Made by a program: the position numbers and the translations under genes. From positions 124,001 through 188,000 of the forward strand of contig NZ_BMSG01000010.1 in the NCBI RefSeq assembly GCF_014649035.1: a DNA stretch of 64,000 nt. The letters run 5' to 3'. Below, piece after piece: positions 24,330 to 32,829 of the stretch. The DNA comes from Streptomyces sindenensis (GTDB taxonomy: Bacteria; Actinomycetota; Actinomycetes; Streptomycetales; Streptomycetaceae). Position 1 is the stretch's first letter. Each line of letters starts with the position of its first letter. The notes under the pieces are model-generated. The model searched no databases. It was not told the DNA's origin and saw only the letters and a list, made by a program, of their open reading frames with translations.

Positions 24330-24982
24330 GGGCGAGGAGAGCTGGGAGTTGGGGGCTGGAGCCGGACAGGCGTCGCCGGTGGAGTGTGTTCCGGGGGCGG
24401 GGCCGGGAGGCGGACCGAGACTGGGGCGCTGTTGGCCGGAGCCGAGGCTGGGGTCGGGGCGAGGGCTGGTGTTGGGGCATGGGCGGGAGACGGGGCTGGG
24501 GTGTCGTCGGCCGGGGCCGCGTTCGAGGTCGGGTCTGGGTCTGGGGCTCGGGTGGTGGCGCTGACCGGGGTGTGGCGACCGTCTGGGCGGCTGTCACCGT
24601 GGCCGGCCTGTGCACCGTGTTCGCCGTGGTGCTCGCGCTGGGACAGGCCGTGGCTGCCCGTCACCGCGCGGGCGGGGCCGCGGATCTGGCGGCTCTCGCG
24701 GCTGCGGACCGGGCGTTGGAGGGGGCGGAGGCCGCGTGCGCGGCGGCCCGGGGAGTGGCCCTGGCGCAGGACGCCGTGGTCGTTCGCTGCGCGGTGCGGG
24801 GGGAGGTCGCCGATGTGACCGCCCGCTCGGGGTTCGGACCCTACCTGCCTACCGTCAGGGCCCGGGCCGGGCCTCCGGCAAGCCCTTCGGGCAGGGTTCC
24901 GACCGATACCCCCGTTACCCCCGTCCGCCCTCCGGCAGATCCTTCTGGCGATGCTCTGGCTGAGCCGCGTGTTGAGCCCTGA
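24326..24982 (+). CDS. second TadE/TadG-like protein (helicase/secretion neighbourhood type)
   Basis: 218 aa from ATG 24326, overlapping the previous stop (ATGA). The first 90 residues are Trp/Gly/Arg-rich low complexity. Then DRGVATVWAAVTVAGLCTVFAVVLALGQAVAARHRAGGAADLAALAAADRAL gives one membrane helix and the conserved HRAGGAADLAALAAA segment of the actinobacterial TadE-like family found next to the DEAH helicase. The C-terminus is Pro-rich. It may be a minor pilin or a cell-envelope partner of the pilus. It converges with the helicase gene, 50 bp away. Confidence 0.78.
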   Translation: MRARRAGSWGLEPDRRRRWSVFRGRGREADRDWGAVGRSRGWGRGEGWCWGMGGRRGWGVVGRGRVRGRVWVWGSGGGADRGVATVWAAVTVAGLCTVFAVVLALGQAVAARHRAGGAADLAALAAADRALEGAEAACAAARGVALAQDAVVVRCAVRGEVADVTARSGFGPYLPTVRARAGPPASPSGRVPTDTPVTPVRPPADPSGDALAEPRVEP

Positions 24983-25031
24983 CACCTCGTCGGTGGGGTG
25001 GTGGTGGGCCGTTGGCTTCCTCCTCGGCGGG

Positions 25032-27512
25032 TCAGTCCTCCGGGGCGGTTGCTTCGTCCGGATCCGCGGGGGCGGCTCTGAGGAGTTCGGTGAGCAGGCG
25101 TACGGCTCCGCGTTTGTGCAGGGGATCGTTGCCGTTGCCGCACTTGGGGGACTGGATGCACGAGGGGCACCCCGCCTCGCACTCGCAGGAGGCGATGGCC
25201 TCCCGCGTCGCCGTCAGCCAGGAGCGGGCGGTGTGGAAGGCCCGCTCGGCGAATCCGGCGCCGCCGGGGTGGCCGTCGTACACGAAGACCGTCGGCAGGA
25301 GGGTGTCCGGGTGCAGCGGTACGGAGACGCCGCCGATGTCCCAGCGGTCGCAGGTGGCGAAGAGGGGGAGGAGCCCGATCGAGGCGTGTTCGGCGGCGTG
25401 CAGGGCGCCGCCGAGGATCTCCGGATTGATGCGGGCGGCGTCGAGCTGGTCCTCGGTCACCGTCCACCAGACGGCGCGGGTGCGCAGTGTGCGGGGTGGC
25501 AGGTCGAGCTTGGTCTCGCCCAGGACCTCCCCGGTGATCAGTTTGCGGCGGAGGAAGGAGACGACCTGGTTGGTGACCTCGACGGAGCCGTAGCAGAGCC
25601 GCCCCTGGCCCCAGGGGATCTCGGTGTCGGTCTCCAGGACGGTGATGGCGGTGGTGTCGCGGGCGACCGTCGAATACGGGGGTTCGGCCTGCTCGACGAG
25701 AGCCACGGAGTCCTCCAGGTCCAGTTTCCGGACCAGGTGGGTGCGGCCCTGGTGGAGGTGGACGGCTCCCTCGTGGACGGCCGTATGGGCGGCGGCCGCG
25801 TCGACGGTGCCCAGCAGCCGGCCGGTGCCCTCCTCGACGATCTGGACGGGGCGGCCGCCTCCGCCCCGGATGTCGGCGAGATCGGCGGCCCGTTCGCGGC
25901 GGGTCCAGTGCCAGCCCGACGCCCGTCGGCGCAGCAGCTTCGCCGCCTCCAGTTGCGGCAGCAGTCCGGGCACGGCGGGGCCGAAGAGGGCGATGTCCGC
26001 TTCGGTGAGCGGGAGTTCGGCAGCTGCGGCGCAGAGGTGGGGGGCCAGGACGTAGGGGTTGTCCGGGTCCAGCACCGTCGACTCGACGGGCTGCCGGAAC
26101 AGCGCCTCGGGGTGGTGCACCAGATAGGTGTCCAGCGGGTCGTCCCGGGCCACGAGGACGGCCAGGGCGCCCTGCCCCGAGCGGCCGGCGCGGCCCGCCT
26201 GCTGCCAGAGGGAGGCCCGTGTGCCCGGGTAGCCGCAGATGACCACCGAGTCGAGGCCGGAGACGTCGATGCCGAGCTCCAGGGCGGTGGTGGCCGCCAG
26301 GCCGAGCAGTTCGCCGGAGTGCAGCGCCCGCTCCAGGGCCCGGCGCTCCTCGGGAAGGTAGCCCCCGCGATAGGCGGCGACCCGCTTCGGCAGCGAGCGG
26401 TCGACCTCCGCGAGGCGTTCCTTGGCGATCACCGAGATCAGTTCCGCGCCGCGCCGGGAACGTACGAAGGCGACCGAGCGGACGCCCTGGAGGGTCAGGT
26501 CGGTGAGCAGGTCGGCGGTCTCGGCCGTCGCGGTACGGCGTACGGGGGCGCCCTTCTCGCCGTGCAGGTCGGTCAGCGGGGGCTCCCACAGGGCGAAGAC
26601 CAGCTCGCCGCGCGGGGATGCGTCGTCGGACACCTCGACGACCGGCAGGCCCGTCAGGCGTCCGGCTGCGACCGCGGGGTCAGCCGACGTGGCCGAGGCG
26701 AGCAGGAAGACCGGATCGGCCCCGTAACGGGCACACAGGCGGCGCAGGCGGCGCAGTACCTGGGCGACATGGGATCCGAAGACGCCCCGGTAGGTGTGGC
26801 ACTCGTCGATCACGACGAACCGCAGGGCGCGCAGGAACGAGGACCAGCGGGGATGGGAGGGCAGGATGCCGCGGTGCAGCATGTCGGGGTTGGTCAGGAC
26901 GTAGTTGGCGTACTGCCGGACCCATTCGCGTTCCTCGACCGGGGTGTCGCCGTCGTAGACCGCGGGCCGGACGGCGTTGCCGAGCGGGGCCGCGAGGGCC
27001 TTCACCGAGCGCCGCTGATCGGCTGCCAGGGCCTTGGTGGGGGCGAGGTACAGGGCGGTGGCCCCGCGGCCGTTCGGGGCCTCGGAGCCGTCCAGGAGGG
27101 TGCTCAGGACCGGCGCCAGGTACGCGAGGGACTTCCCGGAGGCCGTGCCGGTGGCGATCACGACCGAATCGCCGTCCAGAGCGTGCTCGGCCGCGGCTGC
27201 CTGATGCGCCCACGGATGGTCGATCCCGGCTTCTTCGATCGCCGAGATCACTTCTGGCCGCACGCGATCCGGCCAGATGGCATGGGTTCCCGATCTCGGG
27301 GGCAAGTGCTCCGTATGAGTGATGCGCGCGGCCCGGCCCGCCCCTGCGGCGAGCCGGTCGAGGATCATGGCGGGAGAGGGGCGCGAGCCCCTGCTCTCGG
27401 CTGGTCGTCCGGGACGGTGATTCTTGGCCATCGGCACCGAGTGTGTCACTGGCGTGACGGACAATGGTCCCAAGGCGTCGTGCATGGCTGCTGGTAAATG
27501 ATTGAATGCCAT
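25032..27512 (-). CDS. DEAD/DEAH-box helicase with MZB-type zinc domain
   Basis: About 826 aa from ATG 27510-27512, which gives the natural N-terminus MAFNHLPAAMHDALG; the open frame runs further upstream into the bldG promoter, which is unlikely to be coding. Walker A is ATGTASGKSLAYL, motif II is VIDECHTY, motif III is LASATSADP, motif VI is QQAGRAGRSGQG. The C-terminal CECEAGCPSCIQSPKCG four-Cys cluster is the DUF1998/MZB zinc module of YprA/Hrq1-like helicases. It is a probable DNA repair or RNA helicase. It is a constant neighbour of Tad and bldG loci in actinobacteria and is divergent from bldG. Confidence 0.93.
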   Translation of the reverse strand: MAFNHLPAAMHDALGPLSVTPVTHSVPMAKNHRPGRPAESRGSRPSPAMILDRLAAGAGRAARITHTEHLPPRSGTHAIWPDRVRPEVISAIEEAGIDHPWAHQAAAAEHALDGDSVVIATGTASGKSLAYLAPVLSTLLDGSEAPNGRGATALYLAPTKALAADQRRSVKALAAPLGNAVRPAVYDGDTPVEEREWVRQYANYVLTNPDMLHRGILPSHPRWSSFLRALRFVVIDECHTYRGVFGSHVAQVLRRLRRLCARYGADPVFLLASATSADPAVAAGRLTGLPVVEVSDDASPRGELVFALWEPPLTDLHGEKGAPVRRTATAETADLLTDLTLQGVRSVAFVRSRRGAELISVIAKERLAEVDRSLPKRVAAYRGGYLPEERRALERALHSGELLGLAATTALELGIDVSGLDSVVICGYPGTRASLWQQAGRAGRSGQGALAVLVARDDPLDTYLVHHPEALFRQPVESTVLDPDNPYVLAPHLCAAAAELPLTEADIALFGPAVPGLLPQLEAAKLLRRRASGWHWTRRERAADLADIRGGGGRPVQIVEEGTGRLLGTVDAAAAHTAVHEGAVHLHQGRTHLVRKLDLEDSVALVEQAEPPYSTVARDTTAITVLETDTEIPWGQGRLCYGSVEVTNQVVSFLRRKLITGEVLGETKLDLPPRTLRTRAVWWTVTEDQLDAARINPEILGGALHAAEHASIGLLPLFATCDRWDIGGVSVPLHPDTLLPTVFVYDGHPGGAGFAERAFHTARSWLTATREAIASCECEAGCPSCIQSPKCGNGNDPLHKRGAVRLLTELLRAAPADPDEATAPED

Positions 27513-27591
27513 CGCGGCTGGCGATCCGTCCCCTGGCCTCCGTCGGGGAGACCGAGGGGCGACCGCTCGATAGCAAGGTGCTGGAGGATCC

Positions 27592-27945
27592 GTGGACCTG
27601 TCCCTGTCGACTCGCAATGTGTCCGGGCCTGGTGGCGACCGTACGGTCGTCGAGGTCGGTGGCGAGATTGATGTGTATACCGCGCCCAAGCTGCGCGAGC
27701 AGTTGGTCGAGTTGGTGAATGACGGCAGCTACCACCTGGTTGTCGACATGGAAGGCGTCGACTTCCTCGACTCCACCGGCCTCGGCGTGCTCGTGGGTGG
27801 CTTGAAGCGTGTCCGGGCCCATGAGGGCTCGCTGCGCCTGGTCTGCAACCAGGAGCGCATTCTCAAGATCTTCCGGATCACGGGTCTGACCAAGGTGTTT
27901 CCGATTCACACCACGGTCGACGAGGCTGTCGCCGCCACCGACTGA
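27592..27945 (+). CDS. bldG: anti-sigma factor antagonist BldG
   Basis: 117 aa from GTG 27592 after GGAGG. A STAS-domain protein with [19 protein letters not shown], in which Ser61 is the phosphorylated residue (Ser57 in the S. coelicolor numbering, which lacks a four-residue insert present here near residues 10-15). BldG is needed for aerial mycelium and antibiotic formation in Streptomyces; when unphosphorylated it binds anti-sigma factors such as UshX/RsfA partners and the product of the next gene. The gene order bldG - anti-sigma factor is conserved. The promoter lies in the 79-bp gap to the helicase and inside its open frame. Confidence 0.95.
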   Translation: MDLSLSTRNVSGPGGDRTVVEVGGEIDVYTAPKLREQLVELVNDGSYHLVVDMEGVDFLDSTGLGVLVGGLKRVRAHEGSLRLVCNQERILKIFRITGLTKVFPIHTTVDEAVAATD

Positions 27946-28144
27946 GGTCGGAGCGGATCGGCCTCCAGGCCGGTCGGCAGGCGGTGAACAGGCCGGCAGC
28001 GGCAGCGCATGGGCCGCGACGGGCAGGCGGTCGACCCCTCGGGTCGGCTGTCGGCTTGTCGGCTTCCGGAGGAGAAGAGCAGGGGTGCCGGGCGACACGC
28101 CCGGGCCCCCTGAGGCGTACGCCCGAACGTTCGAGGGGGATGGC

Positions 28145-28615
28145 ATGGCCACCGTTGAACTCCGCTTCAGCGCCCAGCCTGAACATGTCAGGACGGCCCG
28201 CCTGGTGGCGGCCGCCGTGGCGCGCCGGGCCGGCGTGGACGAGGCGGTGCTCGACGAGGTCAGGCTCGCCGTCGGAGAGGCGTGCAGCCGCGCTGTCGGA
28301 CTGCACCGCAGTCACGGCATCACCGCGCCGGTCAGCGTCGCGCTGACCGAGGAGGAGAAGGCGTTCTCCATCGAGGTCGGGGACAGCGTTCCCGGCCCCG
28401 GCGCCGATCCGGCCGAGTCCGGGGCGGGTGACGCCTCCGGTGGGTCCGGAGCGGGGTCCGCGCGGCCCGACTCCGAGGCCGACGGTGAGGGCGAGGACGA
28501 GATGGGCCTCGCGGTCATCAGCGGACTCGTCGACGACGTGGAGGTTCGTTCCGGTGCGGGGGGCGGAGTGATCCGCATGAGCTGGCCCACAGCCGCCGCC
28601 GTGGTAAGCCCCTGA
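28145..28615 (+). CDS. RsbW-like anti-sigma factor downstream of bldG
   Basis: 156 aa from ATG 28145 after GAGGGGGA (GTG 28085 is possible). It is a GHKL-type protein: VRLAVGEACSRAVGL is the N-box region, GDSVPGPG the G1 region, and MGLAVISGLVDDVEV the G2 region. The usual N-box Asn is replaced by Arg/Ser, and a Gly/Ser/Asp-rich insert of about 40 residues (SGAGDASGGSGAGSARPDSEA) separates the boxes, so ATP binding may be weak. It is the BldG partner by position and is probably co-transcribed with it across a 200-bp gap. A clear hairpin terminator follows at 28915. Confidence 0.88.
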   Translation: MATVELRFSAQPEHVRTARLVAAAVARRAGVDEAVLDEVRLAVGEACSRAVGLHRSHGITAPVSVALTEEEKAFSIEVGDSVPGPGADPAESGAGDASGGSGAGSARPDSEADGEGEDEMGLAVISGLVDDVEVRSGAGGGVIRMSWPTAAAVVSP

Positions 28616-28914
28616 GGCCGCGGTGCGGGCTCGGGCTGTGGAGCCCGGCCCTGAGGTTGTGGCCTGGCCCCGAGGTTGCCTCGCGCTCCTGAAGCCCGCG
28701 GTCTGGTCGTGAGGCTCACGATCGTGTCTGCCTGTGGCCGGGCCCGGGTCTACCTACCTCCGTCCTACATCCGTCATCCGTTCCTGTGCCGATAGCCGTG
28801 CCCGTGCCGGCACCCGTGCCCCTGGGCCCGCGCTCCCGAAGCTCGGCCCGTGCGTCTCCAGCCATGCGAGAGCCACGCGAGAGCTATACGAGCGGCGTGA
28901 TGTTTCGTTTTCCG

Positions 28915-28938
28915 GGCCCTGCTGAGCAGGGCCTTTTT
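28915..28938 (+). terminator. rho-independent terminator before hppA
   Basis: GGCCCTGC (28915-28922), loop TGA, GCAGGGCC (28926-28933), then five T. It is the most classical terminator in the window. It lies 300 bp after the anti-sigma gene and 200 bp before the hppA start. The rest of the 28616-29136 gap holds no gene I can support; the AT-richer stretch 28990-29090 is the likely hppA promoter. Confidence 0.85.
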
Positions 28939-29136
28939 CCTTGAGGGCTCGACGAGGATCCGTCGAAGGTTTCCGGGTAATGCTTCTGCCTCATTACTGC
29001 ATTCGAGCAGAATCACTCCGCTGATCTTTCGGCGTTGGGGGGAGCGCGATCAATTCTCTTCCCACCCACTGTTTTGATCAGGTTCCGCTCCCTACAATCC
29101 GTCCACGACTTGAGCGCTGAGCGTCAAGGAGGACGT

Positions 29137-31578
29137 ATGGCGGAGTTCTTCACCACCCCAATGGCAGTACTGACGCAAGAATCCGCACTTTCCGACCGAC
29201 CCGCTTCCCTCGCGGCGGCGGTACTCACCGACGGCAACCGGCTGATCGTCATCGTCGTGGCGGTCGTCGCCGTCGCCGCGCTGATCGTCGCCCAGCTGCT
29301 CGTACGCCAGGTCCTGGCGGCCGGTGAGGGCACCGAACGGATGAAGGAGATCGCCGCGGCGGTCCAGGAGGGTGCGAACGCCTATCTGGCCCGGCAACTG
29401 CGCACGGTGGGTGTCTTCTCCGTCGTCGTGTTCTTCCTGCTGTTCCTGTTGCCGGCCGACAACTGGTCGCAGCGTGCCGGGCGTTCCCTCTTCTTCCTGG
29501 TGGGTGCTCTTTTCTCGGCGGCGACCGGATACATCGGCATGCGGCTCGCCGTCCGGAGCAATGTGCGGGTTGCCGCAGCCGCGCGGGAGGCGACTCCGGC
29601 GGAAGGCGAACCGGAAAAGGATCTCACCTCCGTCTCGCACAGAGCGATGAAGATCGCTTTCCGTACCGGTGGTGTGGTCGGAATGATCACGGTGGGACTC
29701 GGTCTGCTCGGGGCCTCCTGTGTGGTGCTCGTCTATGCCGCCGACGCGCCCAAGGTGCTGGAGGGGTTCGGCCTCGGTGCGGCGCTCATCGCGATGTTCA
29801 TGAGGGTCGGTGGCGGGATCTTCACCAAGGCCGCGGACGTGGGCGCCGACCTGGTGGGCAAGGTGGAGCAGGGCATCCCGGAGGACGATCCGCGTAACGC
29901 CGCCACCATCGCCGACAACGTGGGCGACAACGTCGGCGACTGCGCGGGCATGGCCGCCGACCTCTTCGAGTCGTACGCCGTGACGCTCGTCGCCGCGCTG
30001 ATCCTCGGTACGGCCGCGTTCGGGGACTCCGGTCTCGCCTTCCCTCTGATGGTCCCCGCGATCGGTGTCGTCACCGCGATGATCGGGATCTTCGCGGTCG
30101 CCCCGCGCCGTGCCGACCGCAGCGGGATGACCGCGATCAACCGCGGCTTCTTCATCTCCGCGCTGATCTCGCTCGGCCTCGTGGCCGTGGCCGCCTTCGC
30201 CTACCTGCCGTCCTCGTACGCCGAGCTGGACGGGGTCACCGACGGGGCGATCACCGCGCACGGCGGCGATCCGCGAGTCTTCGCGCTGGTCGCGGTGGCC
30301 ATCGGGATCGTCCTGGCCGCGCTCATCCAGCAGCTCACCGGGTACTTCACCGAGACCAACCGCCGCCCCGTCCGGGACATCGGCAAGTCCTCGCTGACCG
30401 GCCCGGCCACCGTCGTGCTCGCGGGCATCTCCATCGGTCTGGAGTCGGCCGTCTACACCGCGCTGCTGATCGGCCTCGGCGTCTACGGGGCGTTCCTGCT
30501 GGGCGGTACGTCGATCATGCTGGCGCTCTTCGCGGTCGCGCTCGCCGGAACGGGGCTCCTCACCACGGTGGGCGTCATCGTGGCCATGGACACCTTCGGC
30601 CCGGTCTCCGACAACGCCCAGGGCATCGCCGAGATGTCCGGCGACGTCACGGGGGCCGGTGCCCAGGTGCTCACCGACCTGGACGCGGTCGGCAACACGA
30701 CCAAGGCCATCACCAAGGGCATCGCCATCGCCACCGCCGTGCTCGCGGCCGCCGCGCTCTTCGGGTCCTACCGCGACGCCATCGCGACGGCGGTGGACGA
30801 CGTCGGGGCCGGGGCGGGCGAGCTCGGGCTGAGCCTGGACATCTCGCAGCCCAACAACCTCGTCGGCCTGATCCTGGGCGCGGCGGTCGTCTTCCTGTTC
30901 TCCGGGCTCGCCATCAACGCGGTGTCCCGGTCCGCCGGATCCGTGGTCTACGAGGTCAGGCGGCAGTTCCGCGAGCGTCCCGGGATCATGGACTACTCCG
31001 AGAAGCCGCAGTACGGGCGCGTCGTCGACATCTGCACCCGCGACGCCCTCCGTGAACTGGCCACACCCGGGCTCCTCGCGGTGCTGGCGCCGATCGCGGT
31101 CGGCTTCACCCTCGGCGTCGGCGCGCTCGGTTCGTACCTCGCCGGAGCGATCGGCGCCGGAACGCTGATGGCGGTGTTCCTCGCCAACTCCGGCGGCGCC
31201 TGGGACAACGCCAAGAAGCTCGTCGAGGACGGCCACCACGGCGGCAAGGGCAGCGAGGCCCATGCCGCGACCGTCATCGGCGACACGGTCGGCGACCCGT
31301 TCAAGGACACGGCGGGCCCGGCGATCAACCCGCTCCTCAAGGTGATGAACCTGGTCGCCCTGCTCATCGCCCCGGCGATCGTGCAGTTCAGCTACGGCGC
31401 GGACGCGAACCCCTGGGTGCGGGCGCTGGTGGCCGTCGTCGCCATCGGGATCATCGTCGCCGCGGTGTACGTCTCCAAGCGGCGGGGCATCGCCGTGGGC
31501 GACGACGACGCCTCGGGGGACGGCGCACCGGGCGGTGGCCCCTCGGCCCCCGCGCCGGATCCGGCGGCGGCTCCGTGA
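29137..31578 (+). CDS. hppA: K+-insensitive membrane proton-pumping pyrophosphatase
   Basis: 813 aa from ATG 29137 after AAGGAGG. An integral membrane H+-PPase with about 16 helices that couples pyrophosphate hydrolysis to proton export. The catalytic loop GDNVGDCAGMAADLFE is intact, as are the DVGADLVGKVE and GGAWDNAKKLVEDG metal-binding segments. GNTTKAITKG contains Lys where K+-dependent enzymes have Ala (GNTTAA), so it should be potassium-independent. The C-terminal tail is Gly/Pro-rich and probably disordered. It is a single-gene unit with its own promoter region upstream. The length is normal for actinobacteria. Confidence 0.95.
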   Translation: MAEFFTTPMAVLTQESALSDRPASLAAAVLTDGNRLIVIVVAVVAVAALIVAQLLVRQVLAAGEGTERMKEIAAAVQEGANAYLARQLRTVGVFSVVVFFLLFLLPADNWSQRAGRSLFFLVGALFSAATGYIGMRLAVRSNVRVAAAAREATPAEGEPEKDLTSVSHRAMKIAFRTGGVVGMITVGLGLLGASCVVLVYAADAPKVLEGFGLGAALIAMFMRVGGGIFTKAADVGADLVGKVEQGIPEDDPRNAATIADNVGDNVGDCAGMAADLFESYAVTLVAALILGTAAFGDSGLAFPLMVPAIGVVTAMIGIFAVAPRRADRSGMTAINRGFFISALISLGLVAVAAFAYLPSSYAELDGVTDGAITAHGGDPRVFALVAVAIGIVLAALIQQLTGYFTETNRRPVRDIGKSSLTGPATVVLAGISIGLESAVYTALLIGLGVYGAFLLGGTSIMLALFAVALAGTGLLTTVGVIVAMDTFGPVSDNAQGIAEMSGDVTGAGAQVLTDLDAVGNTTKAITKGIAIATAVLAAAALFGSYRDAIATAVDDVGAGAGELGLSLDISQPNNLVGLILGAAVVFLFSGLAINAVSRSAGSVVYEVRRQFRERPGIMDYSEKPQYGRVVDICTRDALRELATPGLLAVLAPIAVGFTLGVGALGSYLAGAIGAGTLMAVFLANSGGAWDNAKKLVEDGHHGGKGSEAHAATVIGDTVGDPFKDTAGPAINPLLKVMNLVALLIAPAIVQFSYGADANPWVRALVAVVAIGIIVAAVYVSKRRGIAVGDDDASGDGAPGGGPSAPAPDPAAAP

Positions 31579-31644
31579 CCCGCCGGCAGGGGGTCGGGGA
31601 GGGGCGGGGGCCGGTGTCGGCCTCGCTGTAAGGCGACGTGTGCG

Positions 31645-31697
31645 TGTGACAGAGAGGTGACTTGTGACAGCGAGGTGACTGTGACAGCGAGGTGACG
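31645..31697. repeat. three tandem copies of a 17-18-bp unit
   Basis: TGTGACAGAGAGGTGACT (31645), TGTGACAGCGAGGTGACT (31663) and TGTGACAGCGAGGTGACG (31680) follow each other 17-18 bp apart. They lie in the 444-bp gap between hppA and the lipoprotein gene, which otherwise holds no gene I can support. They could be operator sites for the next promoter or replication slippage. Confidence 0.7.
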
Positions 31698-32022
31698 TGT
31701 GATCAAAAGGTGGGCGGATGGACCGTACTGACGTACCGTCCGCCCACCGTTCTGCCGGGGCTTCCGGCCGTCCCCGCCCAGAGGGCGCCCTCGTCCGGCC
31801 TCCTTCGGCGTGCGGATGCGTTTCTGCCGGACACCGCCAACGCGGAACCCTTCATTCGGATGAGTGACCGCTCGCGCGTGCGGTTCTCTTCGTGAGTGGC
31901 ATCTCCCTCATTTCCCTTGATGCAAATGGCTTCAAAAGGGTGCATAAAGGATGACCGGCACCCGGCTGTCGCTCCCTCGCCGTGTAAGTTCCGGGCCGAG
32001 AGCCTTGGAAGGGACCGATCCG

Positions 32023-32745
32023 GTGAACAAGAAGCTTGCAGCCGCACTGTCCGGCGGTGCGGTACTCGTGCTGACGCTGTCGGGCTGCAGCGACGACAGC
32101 GACAACAAGGTCAACGACTGGGCCAAGAAGGTCTGCGACCAGGTTCAGCCGCAACTCCAGAAGATCAACAACGCCAACGCGTCGATCCTCGAGAAGACCG
32201 GCGACAACAACAAGCCCGCCGACGTCCAGAAGGCCGACTCGGTCGCCTTCCAGGAGATGTCCGAGGCGTACAAGGCGCTGGGTACGGCTGTGGACTCGGC
32301 CGGTCCGCCGCCCGTCGACGGTGGTGAGGCCACGCAGAAGGCGGCGGTGAAGGAGCTCAACGCCTCCTCCAAGGCGTACGCCGACCTCAAGACCCAGGTC
32401 GACGCACTCGACACCAAGGACCAGAGCAAGTTCGCCGACGGACTGAAGACCATCGCCGACGAGCTGAACAAGATCAGCTCCGGTGGTGACAAGGCGCTGA
32501 GGAAGCTCCAGTCCGGCGAAGTCGGTGTCGCGATGTCGAAGCAGGAGGGCTGCCAGAAGCAGACCGCTTCCACCGGCCCCTCCGGTTCCGGGTCGGCCGA
32601 CGCCGGCGACGACGCGTCCCCGGAGGGCTCGGCCCCCGACAAGGAGGAGTCCGACGGCAAGGACTCCGCGGACAAGGAATCCGAGGACAAGGGCTCCGCG
32701 GACAAGGAGTCGGCGGAGAAGGAATCCTCGGAGAAGAAGTCCTGA
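32023..32745 (+). CDS. secreted lipoprotein, hydrophilic
   Basis: 240 aa from GTG 32023 after AAGGGA. The signal peptide MNKKLAAALSGGAVLVLTLSGC ends with a lipobox (LSGC), so it should be lipid-anchored on the outer face of the membrane. The mature part is helical and Ala/Lys-rich, with Cys at CDQVQPQ and CQKQTA that may form a disulphide. The last 50 residues are an acidic/basic repeat tail (SADKESEDKGSADKES). It matches the small secreted hydrophilic protein found at this place in Streptomyces. Its role is unknown. A strong hairpin follows immediately. Confidence 0.82.
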   Translation: MNKKLAAALSGGAVLVLTLSGCSDDSDNKVNDWAKKVCDQVQPQLQKINNANASILEKTGDNNKPADVQKADSVAFQEMSEAYKALGTAVDSAGPPPVDGGEATQKAAVKELNASSKAYADLKTQVDALDTKDQSKFADGLKTIADELNKISSGGDKALRKLQSGEVGVAMSKQEGCQKQTASTGPSGSGSADAGDDASPEGSAPDKEESDGKDSADKESEDKGSADKESAEKESSEKKS

Positions 32746-32763
32746 GCGCTGCTCTCCCGCTGA

Positions 32764-32794
32764 CGGCCCGGACACCCGGTGGGTGTCCGGGCCG
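32764..32794 (+). terminator. 14-bp hairpin terminator after the lipoprotein gene
   Basis: CGGCCCGGACACCC (32764-32777) and GGGTGTCCGGGCCG (32781-32794) form a perfect stem with a 3-nt loop, 18 bp after the stop codon. There is no T tract, as is common in Streptomyces. Confidence 0.8.
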
Positions 32795-32829
32795 CTGCCG
32801 TTGTCGGTGGGACCGGACACAATGGGAGG

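Noticed and set aside
27513..27689. N-terminal extension of the DEAH helicase
   Set aside because: The extra 59 residues are Pro/Arg-rich and overlap the bldG promoter and start; the ATG at 27512 gives a normal N-terminus.
29092..31263. Long open frame antisense to hppA (723 codons)
   Set aside because: Produced by the GC-rich third positions of hppA; the translation is Arg/Gly/Asp/His-rich with no motif.
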